DNA from: Litoribacterium kuwaitense | GTDB taxonomy: Bacteria > Bacillota > Bacilli > Bacillales > DSM-28697 | Direction: 5' to 3' | Assembly (NCBI RefSeq): GCF_011058155.1 | Contig: NZ_JAALFC010000029.1 | Location: 1 to 42,170, forward strand | DNA length: 42,170 nucleotides | In this document: one piece after another, positions 7,737-15,751 of the stretch | Layout: each line of letters opens with the position of its first letter | How positions within the stretch are numbered: position 1 is the stretch's first letter | Translations under genes and position numbers: made by a program | The notes under the pieces: generated by a model | Seen by the model: only the letters and a program-made list of their open reading frames with translations | Told to the model about the DNA's origin: nothing | The model's database searches: none

Positions 7737-9446
7737 CTATACTGAAAATCTACGTAGCAACCCGTTTAAACCGTCCGCTTGCTGTGCAAGTTGCTCTGCC
7801 CTTGAAGTAATGGTCTCCATCGAGCTAGAACTTTGTTGGACGGAAGCTGAAGCCTCCTCCATCGCTAAAGCAGACTGATCGGCAATCTGTGTCATCCCGT
7901 CTATTTTTGCTTTGATGACCGTACTGCCTTCGACCATACCGGATAACCGCTTTGTAATACTTTGAATATGCTCAGTCATCTCTGATACAGAAGATTCAAT
8001 CGTATCAAACGTCATGCTTGTTTCCTCAATTTTCCTTTGTCCATTTTTCGCCTCACGATAACCGTTTTCGAGGGCTTTGACGACCTCAGCAGTTTCAGTT
8101 TGCACACTACCAATGACCTGAGTCATCTCTTCAATGGCATGAGCGACTTGACCAGACAGACTTCTGACCTCTTCCGCTACGATGACAAATCCTTTCCCTT
8201 GTTCACCAGCACGAGCCGCTTCAATCGCAGCATTCAACGCTAAAAGATTCGTTTGCCGAGCGATGGATTCAACCGTTTCCGTCAACGATGAAATCTTTTG
8301 TGACTCTTTATCTAGCCGTTCTACTTTATGTACAGCTCCTTGAACCATTTGTTCAATGGCTTGCATCTGCTTAGTTGATTGTTTCATGAGGCATTGACCA
8401 TTCTCTGTCATCTGATGAACACGGACTGAAGCGTCTTCAACTTGATCACCGTGTTCGCTTGCATCACGGATGGCTTCCAAAAAAGATGACATCGTACGCG
8501 AGATTGAGGTCGCTTCGCTTGCCTGATGCTCTGATCCTTCGAACAGTCCTTGCATCGTTACGGCAACTTGCATGCTGCCTTCCCTGATTTCGTTCGCTGA
8601 GGAGGTCACTTCTCCGCTTTGTGTTGTTACGGTGTCCGACACTTGCTGCACTTGATGAAGCATTTCCTTTAAGCGACGTCGCATTTGCGTAATGGCTTGC
8701 CCGAGTTGACCAATCTCATCCTTTCCTTCATAAGCGATTTTTTCAACATCAAGCCGCCCCTCAGCAATGTGCTGCGCTGTTGCAACCACATTGTTTAAGT
8801 CTCTGCGCACGTAACGATTCACCCACCAGACAAGCAAAGGCCCAAGAATGGTTGAACTTGCTAAAGAAATGACAAGCACCACGATGGCTTCTTGCATACC
8901 GGCCCGCGCATTGTAAACCATTAATTGCTGTTGATTATCGACGACCATACGCAAATTGGATACAGCAAGAACGGCTTCGTCCCTCAGCTCCCGCACTTCA
9001 TGACGAGCTTCTAATGCACTTGCCATATCCCCAGCTTGTACATACGGTACGATCGATTGTAAAAAAAGCGTATTGATCTGTTGTTCTTTTTCAACAAGCG
9101 TACTAAAAAACTCCTTTTCTCCTGCGGTTTCAATAAAAGGCTCTATCTGTTGTTGAAGTCTATAAATACTATCGTTATTTTCAGCAAACTGATTCGTGAT
9201 CATTGCATTTGGCGTCGTTATATAATCCGCTATTTGGATGTTATTTTCTTGAATCAGTGAATTAAGTTGAGCAATATTTGACACGAGCGAGCTTCGTTCA
9301 CGCAACTCATTCATTTCTTTTTCCACGTCATTCATATTGATGTAAACAACAATGGAAGATAGAGCAAACAACATAACTGCAGATGCTAATGCAATCCCAT
9401 ATTTCCATCCAATTGGCATGTTACGAAACATCGCGGTACGATTCAT
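7737..9446 (-). CDS. Methyl-accepting chemotaxis protein
   Basis: 569 residues, inner-membrane receptor. Order: cytoplasmic tip, transmembrane helix 1 (about 15-35), a helical extracellular sensor of about 150 residues of the four-helix-bundle type, transmembrane helix 2 (about 187-207), HAMP (about 208-262), and a long coiled-coil signalling domain with the conserved hairpin tip [20 protein letters not shown]. The ligand is unknown. I chose ATG 9446, with AAGGGG 9 bases upstream; a TTG three codons earlier is less likely. No other chemotaxis genes are near, which is normal for an orphan receptor. Confidence 0.95.
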   Translation of the reverse strand: MNRTAMFRNMPIGWKYGIALASAVMLFALSSIVVYINMNDVEKEMNELRERSSLVSNIAQLNSLIQENNIQIADYITTPNAMITNQFAENNDSIYRLQQQIEPFIETAGEKEFFSTLVEKEQQINTLFLQSIVPYVQAGDMASALEARHEVRELRDEAVLAVSNLRMVVDNQQQLMVYNARAGMQEAIVVLVISLASSTILGPLLVWWVNRYVRRDLNNVVATAQHIAEGRLDVEKIAYEGKDEIGQLGQAITQMRRRLKEMLHQVQQVSDTVTTQSGEVTSSANEIREGSMQVAVTMQGLFEGSEHQASEATSISRTMSSFLEAIRDASEHGDQVEDASVRVHQMTENGQCLMKQSTKQMQAIEQMVQGAVHKVERLDKESQKISSLTETVESIARQTNLLALNAAIEAARAGEQGKGFVIVAEEVRSLSGQVAHAIEEMTQVIGSVQTETAEVVKALENGYREAKNGQRKIEETSMTFDTIESSVSEMTEHIQSITKRLSGMVEGSTVIKAKIDGMTQIADQSALAMEEASASVQQSSSSMETITSRAEQLAQQADGLNGLLRRFSV

Positions 9447-9455
9447 ATGTAACAA

Positions 9456-10193
9456 CCCCTTTTTAAGATCATGACTTCATTCATTAGCCAAAAAGTCCTA
9501 TAAAAAGTGTAGCATGAATGACTTATGGAATTTGTTTGATTTTTGTAAAAGGATTGTTAACATATTTAGAAAATACTGGAGATATGTACCCTAAGATATC
9601 AACCAAAATGTAACGGCTACGATAAGAGTATGATAAGACTTAAAATCTTCAGGTATAAAGAAAAACAGTGGTACAGCAATGATCAAATATAGGGGCATCA
9701 TTATCCAATAGCGTTTATTTTTAAAGTGTTTAATAACATATCCTTTTTAATATTTTGCAATTATCTATACAAAAATTCATTCTTTCAGGTGGACACTGTT
9801 GTCAAGACACGATTTTGAGGTAGGGGTGACGCTCATGCAATGTCCCATCCTTCAAGCATTTTGTCTACTTCAGCTTAGAGGAGAAAGCTCTCCCCTAAGT
9901 GAGTAGAATCGTCATTGACTATAAGCTTGGTAGCCAATCATTGGTGAGGACGTTCTGTAAAGAGACTGTTGGTTTCTTTTCGTCACTCTTTAAGCTTGTG
10001 TAATCATTTAAATAGACTGCTTTTACTTAATTGTTCTCTATATGCGTTCAGTGTATTACCACTTGTATGTCCTTTGCCGTCCCGCCCATGCTGATGTTAA
10101 TCTCATGCTACTTTAATCGGTTTGATGGGTTTCCTCACCTTCTTCACCTAAAGATGCATGCGAGCGTTGACCACAACAGTCACCTTTTCCCCT
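9456..10193. other. Gene-poor gap with possible gene remnant and a hairpin
   Basis: About 740 bp. Two things stand out. On the minus strand 9591-9701 encodes 36 residues (MMPLYLIIAVPLFFFIPED then a second hydrophobic run). The frame stays open upstream to about 9745 without a good start, so it looks like a small membrane-protein gene or its remnant. A hairpin with 11-bp arms and one mismatch lies at 9874-9899 (CTTAGAGGAGA/TCTCCCCTAAG). The rest reads as unconstrained sequence, perhaps an old insertion. Confidence 0.45.
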
Positions 10194-11261
10194 TCACACC
10201 GTCCTTACGTACACTGCAAGTGGCAAGCTTGACGCGCCAGCAGTCATATACCGAAATGTATAGAGACTTACTCCGGGCGGTGCTTCATGGAGGTCAATGA
10301 GCGCCGTGTCATTGTATGGACGTAGCAACGGAATGCCACGAACCATTCCCCGTATCTCGGCCGCCCCTGCAAATGCACCACCACGCGGGTTCACTCTAAT
10401 TTCCACTGTTTCCGTCTCTTCCGACCCATTGAAGACGGGCACCTGTACTGTATACACTCCACCAAACTGCCCTATGTTTTCTTTTGACCCGGGGACATCA
10501 CTTTTTTCCGGTACCATCAACGCGTCGGTTGGAGGTCCACCATCCAGTGCTTTTGGAGCGCATGTAGGGTAAAGCTTTTCTTCTCCGGTTTCATACAGCG
10601 AAAGGGTGCCAATGGTCTCAGAAAACGGCCAGCTCCCTCGAGGATGGGGCAAATCGTTCGGAATCGGCTCATCAGTGATTGGCCGAACATCGGCACAAAC
10701 ATCTTGGCTCACAACTGTACGAATCACATAGTCTAAAGGACCCGAACCTTTTCCACGAATGATTGTCAGCTCATAAATAAATCCGTATAAATGATCGTCA
10801 GGCACAGTTGCCGCTTCCACCAGTGCAATGTCATTCTCCACGAGTTGGTCATCAACAGGGCGAATGGCTTCAAGGGTGCCTCCAAGGCAAGCCTTGGCGA
10901 GACACTGCCCAACATCCATCAGCCAACCATTCGTACGAAAATGCTGCTGACGATTGATATCCTGAATATAGACAGCATTCTCCTCTGATTTATTTTCTAA
11001 TGTAACCCCAATTTGAATCGGCGCATCCATTTTGTTTAAGTGCCAACCGAAAATGCGATGCTTCACACACGTTTCAGATGTGTGGACGACATCGTGCCAA
11101 AGGGTAGCTGTTTCATCCATTAATACATCTGGTGTGAGTGTTTCTGGATTATCGCTAACCATCAACCTCCGTTCATCACCCGGTGTCGCTGACGCCACCT
11201 CGGCAAAATTTTTTGGAACATCCAAAGCTTCTTTGATGAGATCCTCTTGAAAACAGGACAA
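10194..11261 (-). CDS. Uncharacterised protein
   Basis: 355 residues, no signal peptide or membrane helix. I recognise no named family. The first 60 residues are acidic and helical. The remainder is rich in short beta-type segments with conserved-looking patches (IFGWHLNK, VGVTLENKS-like, VGQCLAKACLGG, HPRGSWPFSE) and reads like one or two beta-sandwich domains. The start is uncertain: I take TTG 11261, with AAGGAG 8 bases upstream; GTG 11279 would leave that site inside the gene. It diverges from the Gfo/Idh gene at 11476. No terminator is visible. Confidence 0.6.
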   Translation of the reverse strand: MSCFQEDLIKEALDVPKNFAEVASATPGDERRLMVSDNPETLTPDVLMDETATLWHDVVHTSETCVKHRIFGWHLNKMDAPIQIGVTLENKSEENAVYIQDINRQQHFRTNGWLMDVGQCLAKACLGGTLEAIRPVDDQLVENDIALVEAATVPDDHLYGFIYELTIIRGKGSGPLDYVIRTVVSQDVCADVRPITDEPIPNDLPHPRGSWPFSETIGTLSLYETGEEKLYPTCAPKALDGGPPTDALMVPEKSDVPGSKENIGQFGGVYTVQVPVFNGSEETETVEIRVNPRGGAFAGAAEIRGMVRGIPLLRPYNDTALIDLHEAPPGVSLYTFRYMTAGASSLPLAVYVRTV

Positions 11262-11475
11262 ATCACCACACTCCTTCACATAGATGTAAGGCCTCCCTAT
11301 TTGTTATATGAGAAAAAACACGGCGCATGATGCTAGACAGGTTCTTTTCTGTGGAAAAAGCCAAAGGACCTATACGCACTTTCATGTCCGATAAAATCCA
11401 CCTTTACAAAAAGCCTATGGTACACTGAACAAAAAACCGCTCGTATTTGGGCGGATTGAGAAAGGAAGCATTCTT

Positions 11476-12483
11476 GTGAAATTTGCTACCATTGGTACCA
11501 ATTGGATTACAGACGCATTTATTGAAGCAGCGCAGCAAACCGGCAAATGGGAGCTGTACGCCGTCCACTCACGCACGGCAGAACGAGCACGATCGTTTGC
11601 AGAAACCTACGGCGTTGACCAATGGTTTACGTCGGTCGAAGAGCTTGCTGCAACGCCGGACATTGACGCAGTGTACATTGCCTCGCCAAACGCACTGCAT
11701 CAAGAACAGGTGCTGACATGCATTCAACATCAAAAGCATGTCATCGTCGAAAAGCCTTGTTTTCAAACGCTTGATGAATTCGATGCCGTCCATGAAGCAG
11801 CCAAAGCGCAAGGCGTCTACGTCTTCGAAGCAGCCCGCCATATTCATGAACCAGAACATCAACTCATTCACAAACAGCTTTCTCGTGTCGGTGACCTGCA
11901 CGGGGCTGTACTTGTGTATGCCAAGTATTCATCACGTTACAATCAAGTGCTTCAAGGGGAGGAGCCAAATATTTTTTCTTTACAGTATGGAGGCGGGTCC
12001 CTTGTTGACCTCGGCATTTATCCACTGTACACCGCAGTCTCTCTCTTCGGCGTGCCGAAAAAAGCGAGCTACAGCCCAACCATCATCCAAACAGGGGCTG
12101 ACGGCGGCGGACCCATTGTTTTAACGTACGACAATTTTGCTGTAACCATTTTACAATCTAAAATTAGCACGTCCTCTTTACACAATGAAATTCTCGGAGC
12201 AAATGGAACACTATCGTTTGATGCTGTAGCCGATATCCAATCCGTCCAATTCCGCGATAACCAAACTGGAGAGGTCGAGACGCTCGCAAACCATAATGAC
12301 GGACTTGGCATGGGCCACGAAGCCACTGCCTTTGCCCGCGTCATTGCAGAAAACGACGTGGATATGTACAAAAGCTGGACAACCTTAAGCCGACAAGTCC
12401 TTGCACTGCTTTGCGAATTGCGTCATCAAAATGGGCTTTATTTTGCCGCAGAAACCGCTCCCGAACAAGACGCCCATTCGTAA
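11476..12483 (+). CDS. Gfo/Idh/MocA family oxidoreductase
   Basis: 335 residues, cytosolic NAD(P)-dependent sugar or polyol dehydrogenase family. N-terminal Rossmann fold (about 1-120) with a modified dinucleotide loop (IGTNWITDAF in place of GxGxxG), ASPNALH, and VEKPC carrying the family's catalytic Lys. The C-terminal alpha/beta domain includes GGGSLVDLGIYPL. The substrate cannot be read from sequence. GTG start with AAGGAAG upstream. It stands alone, apart from the three-enzyme operon at 20707-23709, and is not a close copy of any of those. Confidence 0.9.
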   Translation: MKFATIGTNWITDAFIEAAQQTGKWELYAVHSRTAERARSFAETYGVDQWFTSVEELAATPDIDAVYIASPNALHQEQVLTCIQHQKHVIVEKPCFQTLDEFDAVHEAAKAQGVYVFEAARHIHEPEHQLIHKQLSRVGDLHGAVLVYAKYSSRYNQVLQGEEPNIFSLQYGGGSLVDLGIYPLYTAVSLFGVPKKASYSPTIIQTGADGGGPIVLTYDNFAVTILQSKISTSSLHNEILGANGTLSFDAVADIQSVQFRDNQTGEVETLANHNDGLGMGHEATAFARVIAENDVDMYKSWTTLSRQVLALLCELRHQNGLYFAAETAPEQDAHS

Positions 12484-12489
12484 TATCCG

Positions 12490-12536
12490 CACAAAAAAGA
12501 GGATAGCTGTCTTTTACATAGACATCATATCCTCTT
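12490..12536 (-). terminator. Terminator of the 34-residue peptide gene
   Basis: AAGAGGATA (12497-12505) pairs with TATCCTCTT (12528-12536). The T run is on the minus strand, so the stem mainly serves the small gene at 12600-12704. It also sits just after the stop of the plus-strand oxidoreductase and may stop that transcript less well. Confidence 0.8.
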
Positions 12537-12599
12537 CTCCATATCGTGCGATTTAATTTTCCAACTTTTTTCTCATCTGCCTGACTAGCAGCAAATGAC

Positions 12600-12704
12600 T
12601 TAACTGTAGTTTTCATTACCGGTGGAACGATAGTACGAAAGCCAGCCCGCAAAACCAACAACGGCCAGAGCTGTAATGCCAAGAACTTTACAAGATTTTT
12701 TCAT
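12600..12704 (-). CDS. 34-residue membrane or secreted peptide
   Basis: A short gene with complete signals: GGAGGTG 6-7 bases before ATG 12704, an extended -10 promoter upstream and a terminator downstream. The peptide starts MKKSCK, has one hydrophobic segment (about residues 7-23) and ends in a short polar tail (YYRSTGNENYS). It could be a single-pass membrane microprotein or a signal-peptide-like secreted peptide. I do not recognise it. It is divergent from sigV, and the two starts are about 210 bp apart. Confidence 0.72.
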   Translation of the reverse strand: MKKSCKVLGITALAVVGFAGWLSYYRSTGNENYS

Positions 12705-12742
12705 CAGTGCCACCTCCGCTTTTTATCCAACCTCTACTAAAT

Positions 12743-12771
12743 ATCATACCACTAATAGACGCAAATGATAA
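12743..12771 (-). promoter_or_regulatory. Promoter of the 34-residue peptide gene
   Basis: Minus strand TTATCA (12766-12771), 17 bp, TATGAT (12743-12748), with TG one base before the -10 (extended -10). The position fits the peptide gene, about 39 bp ahead of its start codon. Confidence 0.6.
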
Positions 12772-12844
12772 TCTTCTCCCCCCTCAATGACACAATATTT
12801 TTCCATTTGTCTGCTTGATTTAATTCGTTTTTTTAAGATCCTTC

Positions 12845-12868
12845 AACTATTTGTTTTCCTCTGGCGTC
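12845..12868 (+). promoter_or_regulatory. Putative SigV autoregulatory promoter
   Basis: AAC (12845-12847) and CGTC (12865-12868) lie 17 bp apart, about 45 bp before sigV. ECF sigma factors of this group recognise an AAC-type -35 and a CGTC -10, and sigV is autoregulated in B. subtilis. Motif and spacing are seen; use by SigV is inferred. Confidence 0.62.
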
Positions 12869-12912
12869 TCATCTATGTAGACTACGATACCACTTGAGGT
12901 AAAAGGAGCTTT

Positions 12913-13413
12913 ATGGCCATGAAGAACACCCCTGTCCGACAGACACTTGTGTCAGCGGTACATCAGTATAAAGAAGATATGTACCGGCTTGCCTTCAGCT
13001 ACGTGAAAAATCAAGCCGACGCATTGGACGTCGTCCAGTCATCGATTGAAAAAGCGCTAAAATCTGTACAAAGGCTGCAACAAATCGAAGCAATGAAAAG
13101 CTGGCTCCTTACGATTGTCGTAAGGACGTCACTCGACATTTTACGAAAACAGACCAAAGTGACTGTGTTGGAGGAAGAAGCGTTCACTTCTTATGGCCGT
13201 GAAGATCGTTATCCCGATCTTGATCTTATTGAAGCCATAGATGCATTACCGATAAAATATCGAAGCATTATCATTTTGCGCTTCTTTGAGGACTTTAAAA
13301 TTCACGAAATCGCTCATATGCTCGAGGAAAATGAAAATACCGTGAAATCGCGCTTATACAAGGCATTGAAGCTTCTCCGCGTTTCACTTTCAGAGGAGGA
13401 TATTGGACAATGA
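12913..13413 (+). CDS. sigV: ECF sigma factor SigV
   Basis: 166 residues, the same length as B. subtilis SigV and alike across the whole protein. Region 2 holds YRLAFSYVKNQADALDVVQ and region 4 holds the helix-turn-helix around IHEIAHMLEENENTVKSRLYKALK. SigV directs RNA polymerase to envelope-stress genes and in B. subtilis responds to lysozyme. AAGGAG precedes two in-frame ATGs (12913 and 12919, spacing 4 and 10); either may be used. The stop overlaps the ATG of rsiV (ATGA), so the pair is translationally coupled. oatA, which follows this pair in B. subtilis, is absent here. Confidence 0.95.
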   Translation: MAMKNTPVRQTLVSAVHQYKEDMYRLAFSYVKNQADALDVVQSSIEKALKSVQRLQQIEAMKSWLLTIVVRTSLDILRKQTKVTVLEEEAFTSYGREDRYPDLDLIEAIDALPIKYRSIIILRFFEDFKIHEIAHMLEENENTVKSRLYKALKLLRVSLSEEDIGQ

Positions 13414-14276
13414 CTGACCCATTCCGCAAAGCTAGAAACACGTATAAAAATACACCGATCCCAAAGGAACTGGATCGCTTGGTCGACCAAGCTTTACAAA
13501 CATCACCACGAAAAAGGCGTTGGCCGCAGCGATCGCTAGTCGGTATTGCCGCAGCAGCCGCCATTTTCGCCGGCACCGTCAACATGAGCCCGACCGTCGC
13601 TGAAGCGATGGCAAAATGGCCAGTGATTGGCGACGTCGTCAAAACCATTACGTTCGCTGAGGTTGAGATGGAAGAAAAAAAAGCGAGCTTCCAAGCCACT
13701 TCTCCGGATATCCAGGGAGGCGACTCTGCACTTGCTGCGCAGCTCAATGAACAGTACATTGAGGAAAACAAACAGCTCTACAACGAATTTATGAGTGAGC
13801 TTGACACCCTTGAGAAAAACGAGACTGCCCATCTTGCCGTCGATAGTGGATACAATATTGTCACCGACACACCGCAGATCCTGTCCATCCATCGCTATGT
13901 CGTAGAAATGCGCGGTTCTAGTGCGCAAACAAACCAATACGATACGATCGACAAAGAAAATGAAATGTTGATCACCCTGCCAAGCCTGTTCACTGATCAC
14001 TCATACATTGAGGCGATTAGCGAAAGTATTAAACAGCAAATGAAAGCACAAATGGCAGCCGATGAAAATAAAACATACTGGCTTGAAGACGATGACATGA
14101 CTGAGCCCTTCCAACAGATTGACGACGACCACACCTTTTATATTACAGAAAGCCATCAATTGGTCATTGTCTTTGACGACTACGAAGTCGCACCCGGTTA
14201 TATGGGCAGTGTAGAATTTACCATTCCTACTGAGGCAATTGACCACTTACTTGTCAGCAATGCGTATATTCGTTAG
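13410..14276 (+). CDS. rsiV: Anti-sigma-V factor RsiV
   Basis: 288 residues, collinear with B. subtilis RsiV (285). A cytoplasmic N-terminal segment binds SigV, one transmembrane helix lies at about 43-60, then a conserved SPTVAEAMAKWPVIG stretch, and an extracellular DUF3298-type C-terminal domain ends in VAPGYMG...FTIPTEAI. In B. subtilis this domain binds lysozyme and becomes a substrate for signal peptidase and then a site-2 protease, freeing SigV. The Ala-rich region after the helix fits signal peptidase cleavage. Coupled to sigV by a 4-base overlap and followed by a terminator. Confidence 0.96.
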   Translation: MTDPFRKARNTYKNTPIPKELDRLVDQALQTSPRKRRWPQRSLVGIAAAAAIFAGTVNMSPTVAEAMAKWPVIGDVVKTITFAEVEMEEKKASFQATSPDIQGGDSALAAQLNEQYIEENKQLYNEFMSELDTLEKNETAHLAVDSGYNIVTDTPQILSIHRYVVEMRGSSAQTNQYDTIDKENEMLITLPSLFTDHSYIEAISESIKQQMKAQMAADENKTYWLEDDDMTEPFQQIDDDHTFYITESHQLVIVFDDYEVAPGYMGSVEFTIPTEAIDHLLVSNAYIR

Positions 14277-14288
14277 CGATTAGAGAAG

Positions 14289-14329
14289 AAACGGTGACCT
14301 TCCAATGATACGGAGCGTCACCGTTTGTT
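14289..14329 (+). terminator. Terminator of sigV-rsiV
   Basis: AAACGGTGAC (14289-14298) pairs perfectly with GTCACCGTTT (14317-14326), 12 bp after the rsiV stop. The T tail is short (TTTGTT), so termination may be partial. Confidence 0.78.
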
Positions 14330-14393
14330 AGTGATTGTGAAAAAACATAGCGTGGTAGAACGAAAAAAAGAATAAGGACAAAAAGGGCAGCGC

Positions 14394-14519
14394 TGTATCT
14401 TGTCATTCTAGCCTGACTAAAGAACACTTCGCCCTAAGCGCGTAATGCGACCGAAGAGACCTTCAGTGCCCGGCCAACCTGAGCCCTTGCTCAGAGGCTG
14501 ACTGCTTTATCAAGATACA
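14394..14519. ncRNA. Unidentified structured element, possible non-coding RNA or bioB leader
   Basis: TGTATCTTG (14394-14402) pairs perfectly with CAAGATACA (14511-14519), closing a 108-base interior. Inside are further nested pairs: AGCCT with AGGCT, CACT with AGTG, CTTCG with CGAAG, and a GAGC-CCTT-GCTC hairpin. This is a multibranched fold, not a simple terminator. It lies between the rsiV terminator and the biotin operator of bioB. It has no open reading frame worth noting. I cannot match it to a known riboswitch. The strand is not determined. Confidence 0.45.
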
Positions 14520-14602
14520 AAATTCCAAAAGCCTGCTTACATCATGTAAAAACGAGCTGATTGTAAACGAAGGATTGACCTCAACATAAATTTATGATTC
14601 CA

Positions 14603-14638
14603 TTAATGTAAACTTATTTTATTTAAAGTTTACATTAA
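14603..14638. promoter_or_regulatory. BirA biotin operator of bioB
   Basis: A perfect 12-bp inverted repeat, TTAATGTAAACT (14603-14614) and AGTTTACATTAA (14627-14638), separated by a 12-base A/T spacer. It fits the TGTAAAC-N(14-16)-GTTTACA class of Gram-positive BirA operators and lies 28 bp before the bioB start. The repeat is seen; biotinoyl-AMP-BirA binding is inferred. A possible -35 (TTGACC, 14575-14580) lies upstream, but I see no well-placed -10. Confidence 0.88.
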
Positions 14639-14666
14639 ACGCATGAATGAGGAGGCTTTATCAATA

Positions 14667-15662
14667 ATGACCCGTGATCTTCAACCATTGGCGCGACAAG
14701 TCATCAACGGCTATGAACTAACACGAGCAGAAGCACGAATGATCTTAGATTATCCCGACGACGACATTCTCCCTTTGCTCCATAGCGCTTATACGATTCG
14801 GAAGCATTATTACGGTAACAAGGTTAAATTAAATCTGATTATCAATACGAAGTCAGGGGCTTGTCCAGAAAACTGCGGCTATTGTGCCCAGTCACGCGAT
14901 TCAACTCATCCGATTCAAAAGTACCGCATGATGGACAAGGACACGATTGTTCAAGGGGCTGAAAAAGCGCATCAGCTGAACTCAGGTACATATTGTATTG
15001 TTGCTAGCGGACGCGGTCCGACCGAACGTGAATTAGCAAATGTGACGAGTGCCGTCAAAGAGATTAAAGAAAAATACCCGTTAAAGATTTGTGCTTGCCT
15101 CGGTATTTTAAAGCCAAGTCAAGCGGAGCGGCTGAAAGAAGCAGGTGTCGACCGTTATAATCATAATATTAATACGTCAGAAAATCATCACGACCAAATT
15201 ACGACCAGTCATACGTACCAAGACCGCGTCTCGACAGTCCATAAAGCGAAAGAAGCAGGCATCTCGCCTTGCTCAGGTGTCATTGTCGGCATGAGAGAAA
15301 CGAAACAAGACGTCATCGACATGGCAGTTGCTTTAAAAGCACTAGACGCCGATTCAATTCCCGTCAATTTTCTTCATGCAATGGAAGGGACGTTGTTAGA
15401 AGGTACTGACGAACTTCATCCACTCTATTGTCTCAAAGTACTGTGCTTGTTCCGCTTCATTAACCCGACGAAGGAAATCCGCATCTCCGGCGGACGAGAA
15501 GTCAACTTGCGAAGCTTACAGCCACTTGGCTTATATCCTGCCAATTCCATTTTTATCGGCGATTATTTAACAACAGCCGGACAAGAAGGCACGAAGGATC
15601 ATCAGATGTTAAAGGACCTCGGCTTTGAGATCGATTATGAAAAAAGTGAATTCCCCGTGTGA
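14667..15662 (+). CDS. bioB: Biotin synthase BioB
   Basis: 331 residues. Radical-SAM enzyme that inserts sulfur into dethiobiotin. C66-x3-C70-x2-C73 (ACPENCGYCAQS) holds the 4Fe-4S cluster. YNHNINTS, the Arg of RISGGRE and the CSGVIVGMRET segment are family marks, and the length is normal. I start at ATG 14667 because GAGGAGG lies 11 bases upstream; the ATG at 14643 precedes this site. No other biotin genes are nearby, so this is a stand-alone BirA-controlled bioB. Confidence 0.96.
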   Translation: MTRDLQPLARQVINGYELTRAEARMILDYPDDDILPLLHSAYTIRKHYYGNKVKLNLIINTKSGACPENCGYCAQSRDSTHPIQKYRMMDKDTIVQGAEKAHQLNSGTYCIVASGRGPTERELANVTSAVKEIKEKYPLKICACLGILKPSQAERLKEAGVDRYNHNINTSENHHDQITTSHTYQDRVSTVHKAKEAGISPCSGVIVGMRETKQDVIDMAVALKALDADSIPVNFLHAMEGTLLEGTDELHPLYCLKVLCLFRFINPTKEIRISGGREVNLRSLQPLGLYPANSIFIGDYLTTAGQEGTKDHQMLKDLGFEIDYEKSEFPV

Positions 15663-15751
15663 AAAATTTTAAAAATAAATGCCTCATTTTCGGCGCCAGA
15701 GAGTGGCTTGATTCGTTACAATAGAAGTATCCGAATGACGAGGTGAACGGT

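Noticed and set aside
10031-10300. 89-codon plus-strand frame over the end of the uncharacterised protein gene
   Set aside because: Mostly antisense to the gene at 10194-11261, with no start signal.
12341-12682. 113-codon minus-strand frame overlapping the Gfo/Idh gene and the small peptide gene
   Set aside because: No ribosome site, crosses the terminator at 12497-12536, and is antisense to a clear gene. The real gene on this strand is the 34-residue peptide in another frame.
14394-14519. Possible SAM (S-box) riboswitch because of GCCCGGCCAACCTG followed by a short hairpin
   Set aside because: The S-box core (AGAGGTGGAGGGACTGGCCC-like P1/P2 part) is missing, the spacing is wrong, and bioB is not a usual S-box target. 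Kept only as an unidentified structure.
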